Assembly: GCA_030268105.1 (NCBI GenBank)
Contig: BSDZ01000044.1
Location: forward strand, 186,001 to 250,000
Length of the DNA stretch: 64,000 bases
Direction: 5' to 3'
From: Volvox africanus
Taxonomy: Eukaryota > Chlorophyta > Chlorophyceae > Chlamydomonadales > Volvocaceae
Both the position numbers and the translations under genes were made by a program. The notes below the pieces were generated by a model. That model saw nothing but the letters and a program-made list of their open reading frames with translations, was not told the origin of the DNA and did no database searches. How positions within the stretch are numbered: position 1 is the first letter of the stretch; each line of letters opens with the position of its first letter. Positions 29,244 through 42,300 of the stretch are shown piece by piece.

Positions 29244-32039
29244 CTAAAACAGGGGAGTCCCCCAGCACCACCCCGCGCGACCACAGCCAAACATGCTCCC
29301 GGGCAGATAACCCTCACACGTTACATGATCTGTACCTTCCTAATGTTCACTCCTTTAAGGCAAACGAGCGCGTATATGCTAACAAATACAACGAATCATC
29401 TTAAAATTCCACACAGAACACCACAACACACCAGACGTCATACGACGATGGTTTTGAAACAGCAAAAAGCTCTTATACCCCCGAAGAAAACGGAAACGGA
29501 GAATTCAGTAAGTGCTCATGGGTGGGTGACATCTGGTAGCACGCCATGGGGCACAGGGTGATGCATGGCCAGGTCGTTATCACTCGTACCAAGCATGGCT
29601 AGCATGCCCCAGCCATCGACCCTGCCGTGCAGTCCGCATTTGACACCACACCACCGCTATACCGGATATTTCGTGGCTACCCCGTTAATCGGCCCCACCA
29701 ACTACCATTTTCCTCTCCACCGCATCACAATTACTTTATATCGGGTTCTATATACCCCAGCCATATACCATATGCCCCAGCAGCACCACAACCTCCCGAG
29801 ATACCCCGCCAACAGCAAAAGACCTCTCTCGCGCACACATACACAATCTCCGCTGCCGACGTCCCTGAAGCCACTGTGACTGCCTCCCGAGCCCATCATT
29901 TCATTCCCAATTCAGCCACGACCAACGATCAGGAAATGCCCAGTCCAGAAGAGGCCGCTGTTGTAATGCCCTGACAACGAAGATACTCGATCTGTATCTA
30001 CCGTCACCATTTGTCACCGCTCACGAGTCATCAGGCCAAGGCCACCACCACCAGGCGACCCTGCTGTCCCATCCGCACTCCCTCATGTCACACGCTGAAA
30101 AGTGAATCTCCCGAAGTCTCCAAAGCGAATCTTCGGACAACGCGCCGAGGAAAGGGATGGCTCTTTTGACAGGATGACAGGGCGTGCCATTAGGCGTGAT
30201 GCATCATTAGGTGTGGGCCGAAAGAGAGCTGCAGTCGGGCGCCGACCTTCCCAGCGGTCTACACTCCACTTCTCGTCCTCACCAAGTGCAGTCCCCGGCG
30301 TCTCGGCATTTCCAGCTTGACAATCACATCACCTCCGGCTGTCTGAGGGTCTAAATGCCAAGTGAACCCCAATCCATGGCTTTCATGAACAACGCATCAG
30401 CCCATGGTATGCTCTGCCGCCCCTACTAGCGTACCATGCGGCATGCCAAAAAATACCCATGGTGCATTATCACAAATCAAAACACCAATATAGACGCACG
30501 ACTCCTTGGCTCCTTGTAGCTCGCTCTTTTAACCTTAACTGACGTAAGGCCATCAACCTGAACAATCCCTGCTAGTCCTTAAAGATAAAGCCTATATCAG
30601 GTCCCAAGAGAGGTTGGTGGTTTTTACTCATCGATAGAACCTGGTACGAAACTGAAACCAACAAAACATTTACATCGGGCCCAAGCGCGAATTTGCTCGG
30701 GTAGACAAGTCAACCAGTCAGTCAATCGATATAGACGGTGGGTGGATGGAAAGGCGGGCTTTGTGCGGACCTTTACTAACGCACGCCAATAATGGATGGG
30801 CAGCGTGCCAACCGCATATCCATATCCATGCATACCCATATCCATATCCACATGCACATTGTTTCGAGAGAAGGGAAGCATTACCATGTGCTTTGAAGGC
30901 AGCTAAGATATTAATGGGGAGAAGGCTTGCGTTGTGTGAAGCTGCACGTGCGCTCAGGTACGTGCTCTTGCTGTGCAGCCACAGGGTGTTGAGATCATTT
31001 TAATCGTGATCAAGCTCGTGCAGCCGAACAACCCGCCGCACCAATATCATGACACTCTTTAGAAATTCTGCCCTATATATCCAGCTATACATCATAGCCC
31101 ACCCACTTATACGCCACCACAGCCGCCATCACCACAGCACCACGTAGAGCTGCAAAGGGCATAGGCGTGGTGAACAGGAGTGTCAGGATGTCTATCCCAC
31201 ACACATTACAATGCCCAAGCCGCAGGGAGCTGCAAGCTAATCCTTTTAAGACTTGCCACACATCTCACATCGCACATCGTGTACCACTCCGTAACGCGAC
31301 ATCTCACATCGCACATCGTGTACCACTCCGTAACGCGACATCTCACATCGCACTTTTCGGCACACGTGTAACAAAGACCCAGTAGAGGCGCAAGCGATAA
31401 TCTTCCCTGGTCCGGGATATTTAAGCCACAGCGCTCCGCAAACCCACACACTTACACGTGCCACGGCACGTGTCCTGAATATGAACACCATACTGGCAGA
31501 TCGCCGCCAAAAGGCACAACACTTCTCACCTTCCACCATCCCCAACCTAGGCAGCTCGCTTGGCACGACCGAGGGCCGTCTTCTGCGACCGAGGGCCCTG
31601 TTTCAATGGCCCTAATGCGGCCGTATTGTCTCATCTTAAGGGTACACAAGGCCCATTGTTTTCGTACGCCCCAAAACGCAAGTATCCGCGCAACACAACC
31701 AACACGTTTAGTTGCGAGCATTTCCTGATCCAGTCTGGCACGTGAAATGTTACCACCATACCCTCACTACCTTTCTACTACTGCTACGGCCCTGTGTGAG
31801 TGTACTATGCGCGAATGAGCGCGCTTGGATGCCGGATAGTAAAGAGAAGGGCCCGAGTAACGCGTTCCATTTATGTTACCCCGTAAAATGGAAGACAGGC
31901 ATACAGATACGCAGATTGGCAGACAGACACTCGAGACACAGACAGACAATTAGACAAACAAACAAACTCGCACGCAAAGAAGTTCAAAGTCCCATGGAAA
32001 TTAAAATGGTGAGATTCGGAGTCTTAGTGTCCTCCGTAC
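29244..32039. other. Unresolved region, possibly the 3' half of a minus-strand gene
   Basis: Coding-like pieces on the minus strand lie near 30900-31010 (a peptide with TLWLHSKSTYLSARAAS), 31510-31720 and 31770-31900. Phases and splice sites do not allow a unique model. The plus frame 29627-29974 is Pro/His-rich and not recognised. Confidence 0.3.
31261..31353. repeat. 39-bp tandem repeat, about 2.4 copies
   Basis: A unit starting CATCTCACATCGCACATCG and ending CCGTAACGCGA is repeated exactly twice, followed by a 15-base partial copy. Confidence 0.95.
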
Positions 32040-33782
32040 GTATGGAGCACGAGACATCACAGAACGGAAGCGTGGAGGGAGAACGAGGCTCCGAAGGCAG
32101 ACACATACACATACACATGCGCACACTATTGTGCAACAGGCACGCACACATTCGCAACTGGGTACGTACTGTGTGCCCGAACTTAGTGACCAGAGGTTGG
32201 TGTAAAAGGAGGCCGGGCCATACACAACACCCCGGGCCGAACACCCTTCTCCACACCCGACCTCAGCCTCTTTCACTCCTCACACGCATCAGCATCACTC
32301 GTGTTGACAGGATCGCACACACATAACACACTGAAATGATTTGCACGCTGGGCATAATCCTAACCAAAATCGACAAAAGTATTCGTGCCTCGCTAGGCAT
32401 ATCATCATGTAACCTGCATCATAGATATCAACGACCCAGAACTCAAGAGAAAGCTGGCCTTTCTCTTCTTTTTCCGGGCGGTCAAGAGTTGATGCTCCCT
32501 TCAGCCCAAACCCCAACCCAGCCCCCGCAGCCCGAGGCTGAGCACCGAACCGGAAGCAGCAGACCTGGTCACCCGTTCTGTCTGCGAGGACGTATCAGGG
32601 AGGGCGAGGGCCGGACAGACTCAAAATCCTCACCGTCAGACCAGCCAGCCGGCCCGCAGTGCAATGGACCGAGCATAGTGCGACACGAAGCAGAGCAGGG
32701 CAGAGCAGTGATCCCCCACATCCAAAAACTCCGCCTTTCGCGCATCATCCAGTGATCCCAGTCCAGCTGAGGGGGCAAAGCATGCGTCATGTCATCCTAT
32801 CCGTCCGAATAAGCTGCCCTTTGGCCGGTCCTAACCGTCTGTGACAGAGGGGCGTATGAATGTTGGTGAATACCACGGCAAGCATGCATGTAGAGGCACG
32901 GCATGACATGTGTATATGGGTGTATGTGGGTGGCATGAGCCTAATACCTGTAACGCATGCGTGAGGCGATGCAACGTCGTTTGATACGTGCAGCCGACTC
33001 CTATCTAGCACGGTGCAGCCCGTCAGGGAACGGACCGACCGATCAAACAGTGCGGTGCTAATATGCTGCCCCCATTTCGGCATCCGTCACATCCCCATGG
33101 GGCGAGTGGAGGCAAAAACCACAAGGGGCACTATCTACCTGGGACGACTTTCCGCGCAGGCCTCAGCAATCCCTCGACTTCCCCCACCCTCCACACCGCA
33201 CACTCACACACGGCCAAGCCCCACCCTTCTTCATGGACCACATACCTCATGAGCTCATATCACAGCAAGCACCTCTCATCGCACCTCCCCCACGATTCTT
33301 GCAGCATCTCCTCCCATGCATCCTACGACTCGGAGTTCAAATCTGCAAATGCGGCAGCGCTCAGCTCCGGGACACCGCGATCCACGTCCATAGCCGCAGG
33401 CGGCCACATGGTGCTCGACTGCGTCCAGCATTCGTACACGCACTCGCATATATCATCCGTACATCCGCACCCACGTCCATCGGTTGTCCGCATGATCAGC
33501 ATCTTCCTCATCATTCCTTTTTATCTTGGACAATACAACGCTTGCGTTACAGATACCTCGCAATACGTCACAAACCCCAGGCCATGTAACCAAAAGATTA
33601 CTGATAAGATGCTACGGAAGCACCGGCGCACCTCCTACTGTGCGGCCGGGCGCAGGTGGCAAGCAACCAAAGTACCATGAGGAGGACAGATACGATCTCG
33701 AAGGTCATTGAATAACGCAAATTAGGGTATTGCGTCTTATGTGAACATCCATATCTAGGCTCGCTTGGCGGCACAGGTAGAG
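32040..33782 (-). CDS. Partial multi-exon gene, unidentified protein with a membrane segment
   Basis: Six exons chain with matching phases and usable splice sites: 33639-33782, 33285-33418, 32948-33065, 32414-32581, 32170-32278, 32040-32088. The first carries a hydrophobic span (IVSVLLMVLWLLA). The next is Cys/Arg-rich (CPGAERCRICRFELRVVGC). Then come HISTALFDRSVRSL, LDRPEKEEKGQLSLEFWVV and VVYGPASFYTNLW. A possible first exon at 34273-34325 encodes MSRATSKAAMLRFALLM, like a signal peptide, but its link is not proven. The 3' end is not found. I do not recognise the family. It lies downstream of, and in the same direction as, the 2139-aa gene. Confidence 0.42.
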
Positions 33783-34325
33783 CTGAAGGGGAGAGGGGCA
33801 CCCGCCTGCCAGTAAGACCGCAACACTTTACGAGCATAGGCACAGGCGTTCCCCTCCCCCATGGGGCGTGAGGGCAATGCGGGTGACGACAGCGTGAAGG
33901 GGTTAGGGAACCGGTCTATTGCAGCAGGAGGCCCAGTCAGAGAGCTACCAAGGAAATAGGTGGGGAGCTGCAGGACAGGTAGGGAAGGGGACAGCTACCA
34001 GCCACCTAAGCCTGGAGAACTAAGACTGGATGCACTGCGGCGGTAGCTGTAGAACTCCCCCTCATACCACCAACCACTCCAGACGGAGTCATTCAATCGC
34101 TTCGCCTCTCGCTTGCTCCCTAACTTTCTACACACCGCCCCAACTCGCCCTGTTTCACACCCCGCTCAGAGACCAATTCATTATTGAGGCTCTAGGTGGA
34201 TTGCACGACATAGATTGCACGAAACACCATCGTCACACGCGCCACGGCACACCACACTACGGTAAGACTTACGACATGAGCAAGGCAAAGCGCAGCATAG
34301 CAGCTTTGGATGTTGCACGCGACAT

Positions 34326-35411
34326 AGGCAGTATCGTGGAGGTTCAGCGAGACCACTCCGGATGCCGCGCTAGTGCCAGAGCCAGTGCCAGTGCGCACGC
34401 AAGGAGTCGGCGGAAAGAGAGCGAGCGCGACTTTTAACGGTGGCGGCAGCTGTCGTGAAAACACAGCGCGACTGAGCGGGATCTTCCGGTGTCAGTGCCT
34501 CATCTGCTATTGGCCCATATTGTCAGACCGGTAATGACAAACACAGACATAATTTCGCAAACATTCTCAACGATAGGATTCCTCGCCCCCTTCTGGCTGT
34601 CCGGCTGTACAACAGCTCCTGGATGTGTGTAAATCAAAAATGATACGCAAGGTGTGGCGAGCTACACCAACAACCATTCATTTGCCACTCGTCCGCTGAG
34701 TGGCGCTCTCTCACCCCGACAGGATCTTTTCTTCTATTTTAGAAAACGGGCACGGTGGCAGCGTTAGAGGCCGTAAGTCGCGACAGACGTAGCGGCGGGG
34801 AAGGGAGAGCTCCTGCATCGGGTCCTCTTTTGTTGCCACGCTTCCACCAGCCGGCCCCATTGCCAGCCCGGAAACCCTTCGCCAACCCTTCTGCGATATA
34901 CACATACGCACACACATACACAGGTACAAGTACAAGCACGCATTCTAGCCCCGAATAGAGTGTACGTCATATCACGGCCCCTGATACCCTGGTGCCCTTA
35001 AGTCCCCGGCAACACGGTTCAGCATGCAAATAGCCTCCACCCACTCACTACTCGAAGCACCACATCCATGACCAGACTGTTGGCCAACGACTCCACAATC
35101 TTTGCGCAGCGAGGGCTGCCCCAACCATCGCCACCAACCGCCACCAAGGGGGGCCATCGCTACGTACACCGAGCCGACGGTAAAACGGTTCAGCTAACCG
35201 CCGGACGCGCTCCCACACCACAACAGCAGGTGGGGAGGACGGGCTACCGCAAATCAGCCACCTTAACTGGTGGGGTACGGAGGTACGACGGGGCAGCTCC
35301 CACCAGCTCTCATGCACCTACACAACCAACAAGATATATGGCGACGATGGCATGTTCCCTAGCAGAAATCGCACGACGTATGGACTAAAACGGGAAAAAG
35401 AGAAGGGAATA

Positions 35412-35443
<32 letters not shown>

Positions 35444-35595
35444 CAACAACGGCGTTATCAGGCACTTGATGGCGTATGCCTTCGGTTGTTGTTAGTGGCT
35501 GTGGCACTTTACTTGCCGAGCCCCTAAACGGCAGCCGGCTCACGAGGCTAATTGAAGGTCGTCTAGTGGAATACCGCTTCCTCAACAGCCGCCAC
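34326..35595. other. Region downstream of the 2139-aa gene
   Basis: Mostly unassigned. A (GAC)n tract lies at 35411-35449. A minus-strand piece near 35055-35110 (AKIVESLANSLVMDVVLR before a GTAGTG donor) is coding-like but isolated. I found no minus-strand TGTAA close to the stop at 35596. Confidence 0.35.
35411..35449. repeat. (GAC)n trinucleotide repeat
   Basis: Eight to ten GAC units, then imperfect copies, just beyond the 3' end of the 2139-aa gene. Confidence 0.9.
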
Positions 35596-36265
35596 TCAGG
35601 AGCTTGGAGGGCTACCGCTGGATCCAGCCGCTGCCACGGCCGTCGCCGCCGCTGAAGAGACCTCCATCGATCTTCCGCCCGCCATTTCCATCTCCCGATA
35701 AGACGCATGCTCTGCTGCATTGGCAGCGTCGCGCCCAGACACGGCCCCGACGGCGCCACGCGGCGGCTGTGCAGCCGGAGTCGCGGCCGCCACGCTGCCG
35801 CCATCATCGGCTGCGGAAGATGCTTGGCGCTCCCCGCCTTTAGCCATCACAGCATTCGTCCCCCCTGGACCTTTAGCCAAGGCTGCCTGAGTCTGGGTCT
35901 GACCCTGGTAATGGTGGAGGTGGTGCTGCTGCTGGTGTTGTTGCACATGCTGTTGCTGTTGATGGTCATGATGGGGCTGTGACGGTTTGTACTGCGCCAC
36001 GTCCAGCGCCAGTGCGGCCGGGGGGGCTTCATTGTGTCGCTGCATGAGGACGCTCACCAGAAGCAATGAGCCCTCGATCTCCTGCCGGTGTGATATCCAA
36101 TCCGTCCGGCAGTCAGTAAATCAGCAAAATGTCCTCCAAAATCTTTATCTCTAGAATCGATTCATCATACAGTCACCTGTGCCCACCAGATGTCCCCTTG
36201 AAAATGCTTAATAAATAATTACACAATGATACAATCATCACAATCATCACAATCATCATCATCAT

Positions 36266-36322
<57 letters not shown>

Positions 36323-39300
36323 ATAATAATAATGATAATAGTAATAATAACAACAACAACAACAATAATAACAATAACAATAATAACAATAATAATAATA
36401 AACGAATGGGCAGATAGAAACGGGCAACAACAACACAGCCCTTGGATAGAAGAGGCCCCAGGCGCGCTCTAGACCGCCGGCAGGCGGCACAGCGGATACG
36501 GCTTGCTCATACACACCTGCGGGCTCATCACGAAATCGTGTTGCTCGTCCAAATGTACGACAAGCCCGACTTTGATGAGCGCAAGGCGTTTGAGAGCTTC
36601 CCTCTGTTGCGGCCTCGAGTCGGGTGAGGGCCACACCATCAACGGACGCCACTGCAAGAGAGCCCAATAATGTACAAGAAAGTGCGCAGAGAAGGGAACG
36701 TGTCGACGACCAGGATGATATAGAGAAAAGCGTTGCGGCAATACGAGTATATGAATATTGGGACATGCCGGAGACCCTCATAACCTTCAGAGTCCACCAC
36801 GCATCCAACCAATATGTAGCTCACGATATCTTTCGTTGTGTCACAACATAGGTTTTGGGACCAGTCCACCCCTCTCTGCCCATGGATTGGGATCCAGACA
36901 ACACGGACATATATACTCACATATTTTTGGATATGTAACACAAAAACAGACATATATATGTAGATGTAGATGTCTGTGTGTGTGTGTGTGCGTGTCTATG
37001 TGTGTCTCAAAAAGCCTTAGAATTAAGCCAGTACCTACCCCTGCCACCCACCTTCATGACAGTGACGGGGATGTCCTTCCGCAGCTGAACCTCTGAAACC
37101 GCCAGCACGGATGGCATGTGAGAAACCAGATCAGCGGGCAAATCCGCGCATACACTCAACAGTTCCACGTCTGCGGGTACGTGCAGGTTGGCGCCCAGCA
37201 CGGTGGTACCAGCAATGCAGCCGGAGGAGCAGGTGGAAGGGGACACTGAGGCGGTAGCGCCGGCGGGGCTGTTGGGGGAGGTGCAGACACCACCACTGGC
37301 GTGTCGAGTGGTGCGTAGGACTATGCGCGACGTCCACGCCACTGTGGCGGCGCCGTCCTGCGGGAGAGGGCGAGCGGATCAAGAGCGGATCACGAGCGGA
37401 TAACGAGGGGAGACGAGGAGAGGAAGGATCAACATCTGAACGAGAAGGATCGTGAAGAGCACAGGGCGATGTGGCGCGGATGTCATGCAGGTGGACAAGG
37501 CTCCTAATCACACCCTCACGCTCACAGACGGGAATGAAGCCTCGTAGACACACCTCACACCTCTCCTACTAAGGGGCACCCACTCCTTGCAGCCCAGTTC
37601 GAAATTAAGCCCAGCAAGTCACACAACAGCACACTAGCTCGCTCCTAAAGGACTTTGTTACATCGTCATTACTGTTATTATCATCGTGGTATTGTGCTAC
37701 CGGCGTTCGCGATGTCAGCTTTTGAATCGCAGCCCTCCACGTACCTGTTGCGCGTGCCAAAGGAATCCTGGCTTGTTTCCAAACACGGGCGTCGGCAGAG
37801 CATTCAACGTTGCGTGGGGCACCACCGCACCCAGTGACAGCACGTCCTGCAAGTACCCCTGCCACGTTGCTGGGGAAGCTCCCTGAAGTTCCTCGTCCGT
37901 CAGTGGCGGCTGCAGATGCATGTCCGTGCTCCAGTCCTGGGCCTCGCCGTGGGGAGAGGCTGATGCTACAGAAGCTGCGGCTGCATTTGCGAGATTCGCG
38001 CCCACATTAACGCCCTCAGTAACAGGCTCCTCCTTGATGATCAGCACGTCCCCATGACCCTCCGTACCAGCGGCTGCAGCGGCTGTCTCCTGTGAAGTCA
38101 TCATGCCTCCCGCCGCCGCCGCCACCGGGACAGCTGCTGCCTGCGCAGGTGGCGGCGCCACAGGCACCTCGTCATCGACGGCGGCAGACGACGCCGCGAG
38201 TTCCTCCGCACGGTTATGTTGCTGTTGCTGCAACTGCTGATGCAGATGTTGGAGCTTTTGCTGCAGATGTTTGTGTTGTTGTTGAGGCTGCTGCTGTTTC
38301 CGGTGCTCTTGTTGTGCTTGTTGATGGTGATGCTCATAATGATGATGATGATGGTGATGGTGTTGGTGGTTTCCTTCAAAGGGGCCGGCGGCAGCAGCGG
38401 CGGTGGCGTTCTCTGCAGCAGCCGCGGCGTGCGACGCCAAGGACAGCCGAGCCGCCGCCGCTGCTGCCGCGGCCGCTGCTACTGCCGCAACGGCAGCAGC
38501 ACGCGCCGGTGGTGGGTGCAATGCGACCACGGGCCCCGTCTGCACCTTGGGTAGCTCTCGAACGTCCACACCTAGCTCGTTTGCAGATTGACTGATCGGC
38601 TGCAGCAGTAAACGCCGGACGCTACTCCCGCTACCACCGCTGCTATGCCCCGGTCCATTGCTGCCAGTCTGTGCGGGTTTGGGAGCGAGTCCCAATACCG
38701 CGGTGCCCAGCCTTACACCAGAGGAAATAGACGAGCTCGGAGCCGATGCGCCGCCATTAGCGGCGGTCATCTTCAGCACTGTTCCAGCTGCAGGGTCATT
38801 TGTGCCACCACTTCCGGTGCTGTCTGAAGCCGCCGGCCGCTGGCGCCGACCAGTACGCCTGGCCGCTTGCAACGACGGCGCCAAAGACGGCTGAGGCGCC
38901 AACACAGGGTTTGGCATTGTAGCCGTCTGGTTCGATGCCAACGCTTCAAGAGCACGGCCGTTTGTCGCCGCAGAGGGCGCCGCTGCCGTCGTTGCCATGG
39001 TCGCCCTGCCGCCGAGGCCAGCGTCCGTGTGGCCAGACTCAGGTAGTGGAAGCTGTGTTCCCACAGGCGGCGGCAGCGCCGCCGCTGCTGTGGCAGCGGC
39101 AGCCGCCGCAGCGCCAAGCGTCACGTCGCTGACCACGCTGCCTTCAATGCTCCCATCCGGCAACGACACAGGCTCCACCAAATAAACGCGTCCATCGGGG
39201 GTCCGAAGGACACGCTGCGCGGCGCCGGCGGCACCGGGAATACTGGTGGTGGCGGTGCCGGCAGCTTCTGTGGACAAGAGAGTGCCACTGGGCGAGTTCA

Positions 39301-42300
39301 TGAGCATAGCCACAGTACTGAGGGTGCTGGTCGTACTGGGGACTGCTACCAGGACAGACCCGCCACCGACAGACGGACGGAATGTGACCGAACTCGAGCC
39401 CACTTGCGTCAGCTGCTGCTGCTGCTGCTGCCGCCGAACTGCCGGTTGTTGTTGCTGTTGCTGCTGCTGTGTTGCTTGTTGTTGTTGTTGCTGTTGTTTA
39501 TGATGGTAGCGTTGATGATGCTGGTGGTGGTGCTGGTGGTGCTTTTCCTGTTGCGGCTGCAAAGGCGCTGCTGTGGACGGTGCTGGCGGAGGCGCTGTTG
39601 CTGCTGCTGACGCCGTTTGTGTGAGGCCGCCAGTGACAGTGACCTGCGTGGCTTGCGTCTCCAGAAGCGTTTGCTGCGAAACCGTCCACTCCCTGCTACG
39701 CTGCCGCTTTTGCTGCTGCTGCTGCAGCTGCCTAGCTAGCAACATAACTTGCTCTTGCTCCTCAGTATCCTGGGGCAGCACGGTGGTTTGGGGCGATGGC
39801 CATCGGCGGCGACTGGCGGGTGCCATCGATGCCAGGAACTGTGAGGCTCCCTCATGCGGAGCTAAATCCGTGGATGCCGTGTACAGAATGCCGCCTAGCT
39901 CGCCTCCTGGCTCAGAGATCGCTGACAAGCCACCCGCCAAACTACTCGATCGACCACCACAGCCAATGCCGATGCCGCCGCCACTTAACGTGCCGTCCTG
40001 CGAAGTGCGTGGCGCTGGGACGGGGCTCAAGGACTCGGGCTGTAATGGCGGGGGCGGCGGGGGCATGGCGCCACTGGCATCGTCGCCTACCGACCTCAGG
40101 CTGCGTGCCGAAATTGACAGTGGTGCAGACTGTGACGGTGGTGGCACTGCGGCCAGATTGGCCGACGGCGGCGCTGGCGGAAGCACCACCGCCCTGCGGC
40201 CGTCCCGCAGGGTAATGATCTCCGCCCGTTGGTCCAGCGGAAAGCCGAGCACCGCCGCCGCGGCAGCAGCAGCGGCTGCTGCCGCTGCGTCCGTGGCTAC
40301 TGGCCGATACTGCCCCTGACCCGGCGACGGCAGCAGGTCGTTGTGACCGCCATCGAAATGTGCATAGCCCACGTCCACTGCAACCTCCCCATCCGATAAC
40401 TGCACGACCGGTGGCGGCGGGTGCACCCGGGCTGCCTGACTTTGCTGTACCAGCCGCTGCTGGAACGTGCGGCTGGAAAGGGGCATCAGCGCCTGCGCCC
40501 CAGCGGCATTGGCCTGGTGGTGCTGTTGCGGCAGGGCCAGAAGCCGCAGCGGCTGTGGCGGCTGCTCGATCTGTGGCTCTGCGAAGCTGGCAAATAGCGA
40601 CGCTGTAGCGGCGGTGGTTACGTGCGAGCGAGTGGGCGCTAAGCCGGTGGAATCTGAACGCGTAGGGCCCTCGTGGCGGGGACGTGCTCCGTCCGAAGCT
40701 GCAAGTTTTACATGAGGCGCGCCCCGTTGGGTCATCCCTGGAGCGGGAGTTGTGAGGAGGAATGTCGTGGAGGCAAGGTGTTTGGAGGGTTAGGTTTTAA
40801 GAAGGGATTTTACTGCCTCTAAATAAATTAGCGTATTGGCAATGTGATGGACCCAGCAGCGGGCCTGCAGGAGTGCAGTACGATGCAGTGCAAGGCCATG
40901 CAATTTGAATTTGCAAGGCCAAACCGAAGAATTCAGAGACCCGCTGTGAAGAGCAGTAGAGGAAAAGGGCGACACTGAAAAGAAAAACCCCAGGATTCAA
41001 ACGTACTGGATGGCGGGAGAAAGCGTATGAATACATCAAAAGCGTACCAACAGTGTGAATACCAAGAAATCAACATTAAATAAAAATAAAATAAATTAAA
41101 ATTAAAATATGCCGGCATTGCATCTGGATGACGTTGATAACGTTGATGAAGTTGATGAAAGAATTCCCGTCACGGCCTAATCATGCCTTGTGACACAGCA
41201 GCACACCCACTAGGCGGCCAGCCTAATGTCCTGTAATGTCCACACTCCGGTCGTCCAAGGGCCGCCCCGAAGGAAAAGCTTTTGGGAACTCACCGAATGC
41301 GCCGCTGTCCCCGCCTTGTCGTGCAGGCGCGCTATTGTATGACATTACACCTGCGCCGGTGCCGGCGCCGCCGCCTCGGCCCTCTCGCGCTGTGGCAAGC
41401 ACCGGGTAGGTCGCAGCATGGTCCCCAGAGCCGCGCGGATGGAACGGCGAATCCGCCCCATCCACGTCGCCCGACCCAATCAAGTCCATTTCAGAGAGCC
41501 CTCGCCGTTGGTCGTGGCTATGGTGTTGCTGGTCGTGTTGTTGTTGTTGTTGTCGTCGTTGTTGTTGTTGTTGGTGGTGGTGGTCGTGAGGGTACCGGGT
41601 AACTTGTTGACGTTGTCGGCTTTCGAAAGATGAGGGCGCCGCTGCGACCTCAAGCCAGCCGCCACCGCCACCGTCGTGTCCGCGGCCGGCGGCGACAGGT
41701 CCATTGCGAGCGGACCCGGTCAAATCACTCCCACCTTGCCTCCGCAACGATACCGAGGGACAATCCTCCGCGTCCAATTGCTCCTGGTGCTGCTGCTGTG
41801 AGCGCTGTTGGGACTGCCGTTGGTGTGATGCCGCCGCCGCCGTCGAAGCCGCTACAACCATCAGCTGCGGGTGGTGTATCCCTGCAATGGGCTGCACTGC
41901 CAGCCGAGGTACAACGCCACCGCCGGCGGCGCCGGCGTTGCGCGCCATATCCAACGACACCGTCCTCACTGGCTTCGACGCCGTCGCCACCGCCAGGCCA
42001 CCCGGCTCCGGAATAAACCTTAGGCGCTGACCTCCCTCCGCCGTCAAGACCAACGGAATAGTTCTGCCGCTGGACCCTATCCCCAGCCCCAATCCGTTAT
42101 GCCCATGCACCAAAGGGAGGGCGCCGCGCATTCTCAGGCGAGGAAGCTCGCCGCCGCCGCCACCGGCGCCATCCCTCGGATAACTCCACCCTATCGTGAT
42201 CTCACCCCCCTCGGTCCCTGTCACCGTTGCGACTGGTCTCGTGTGACGGGGGCCTGTGGTACCGGTGGAAACGGGCGCCTCCGGTATCCACGCGTTGACG

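Noticed and set aside
39573..40319. 248-codon plus-strand ORF opposite the 2139-aa gene
   Set aside because: It is antisense to the long GC-rich exon 37745-40737; the minus frame joins in phase to seven other exons.
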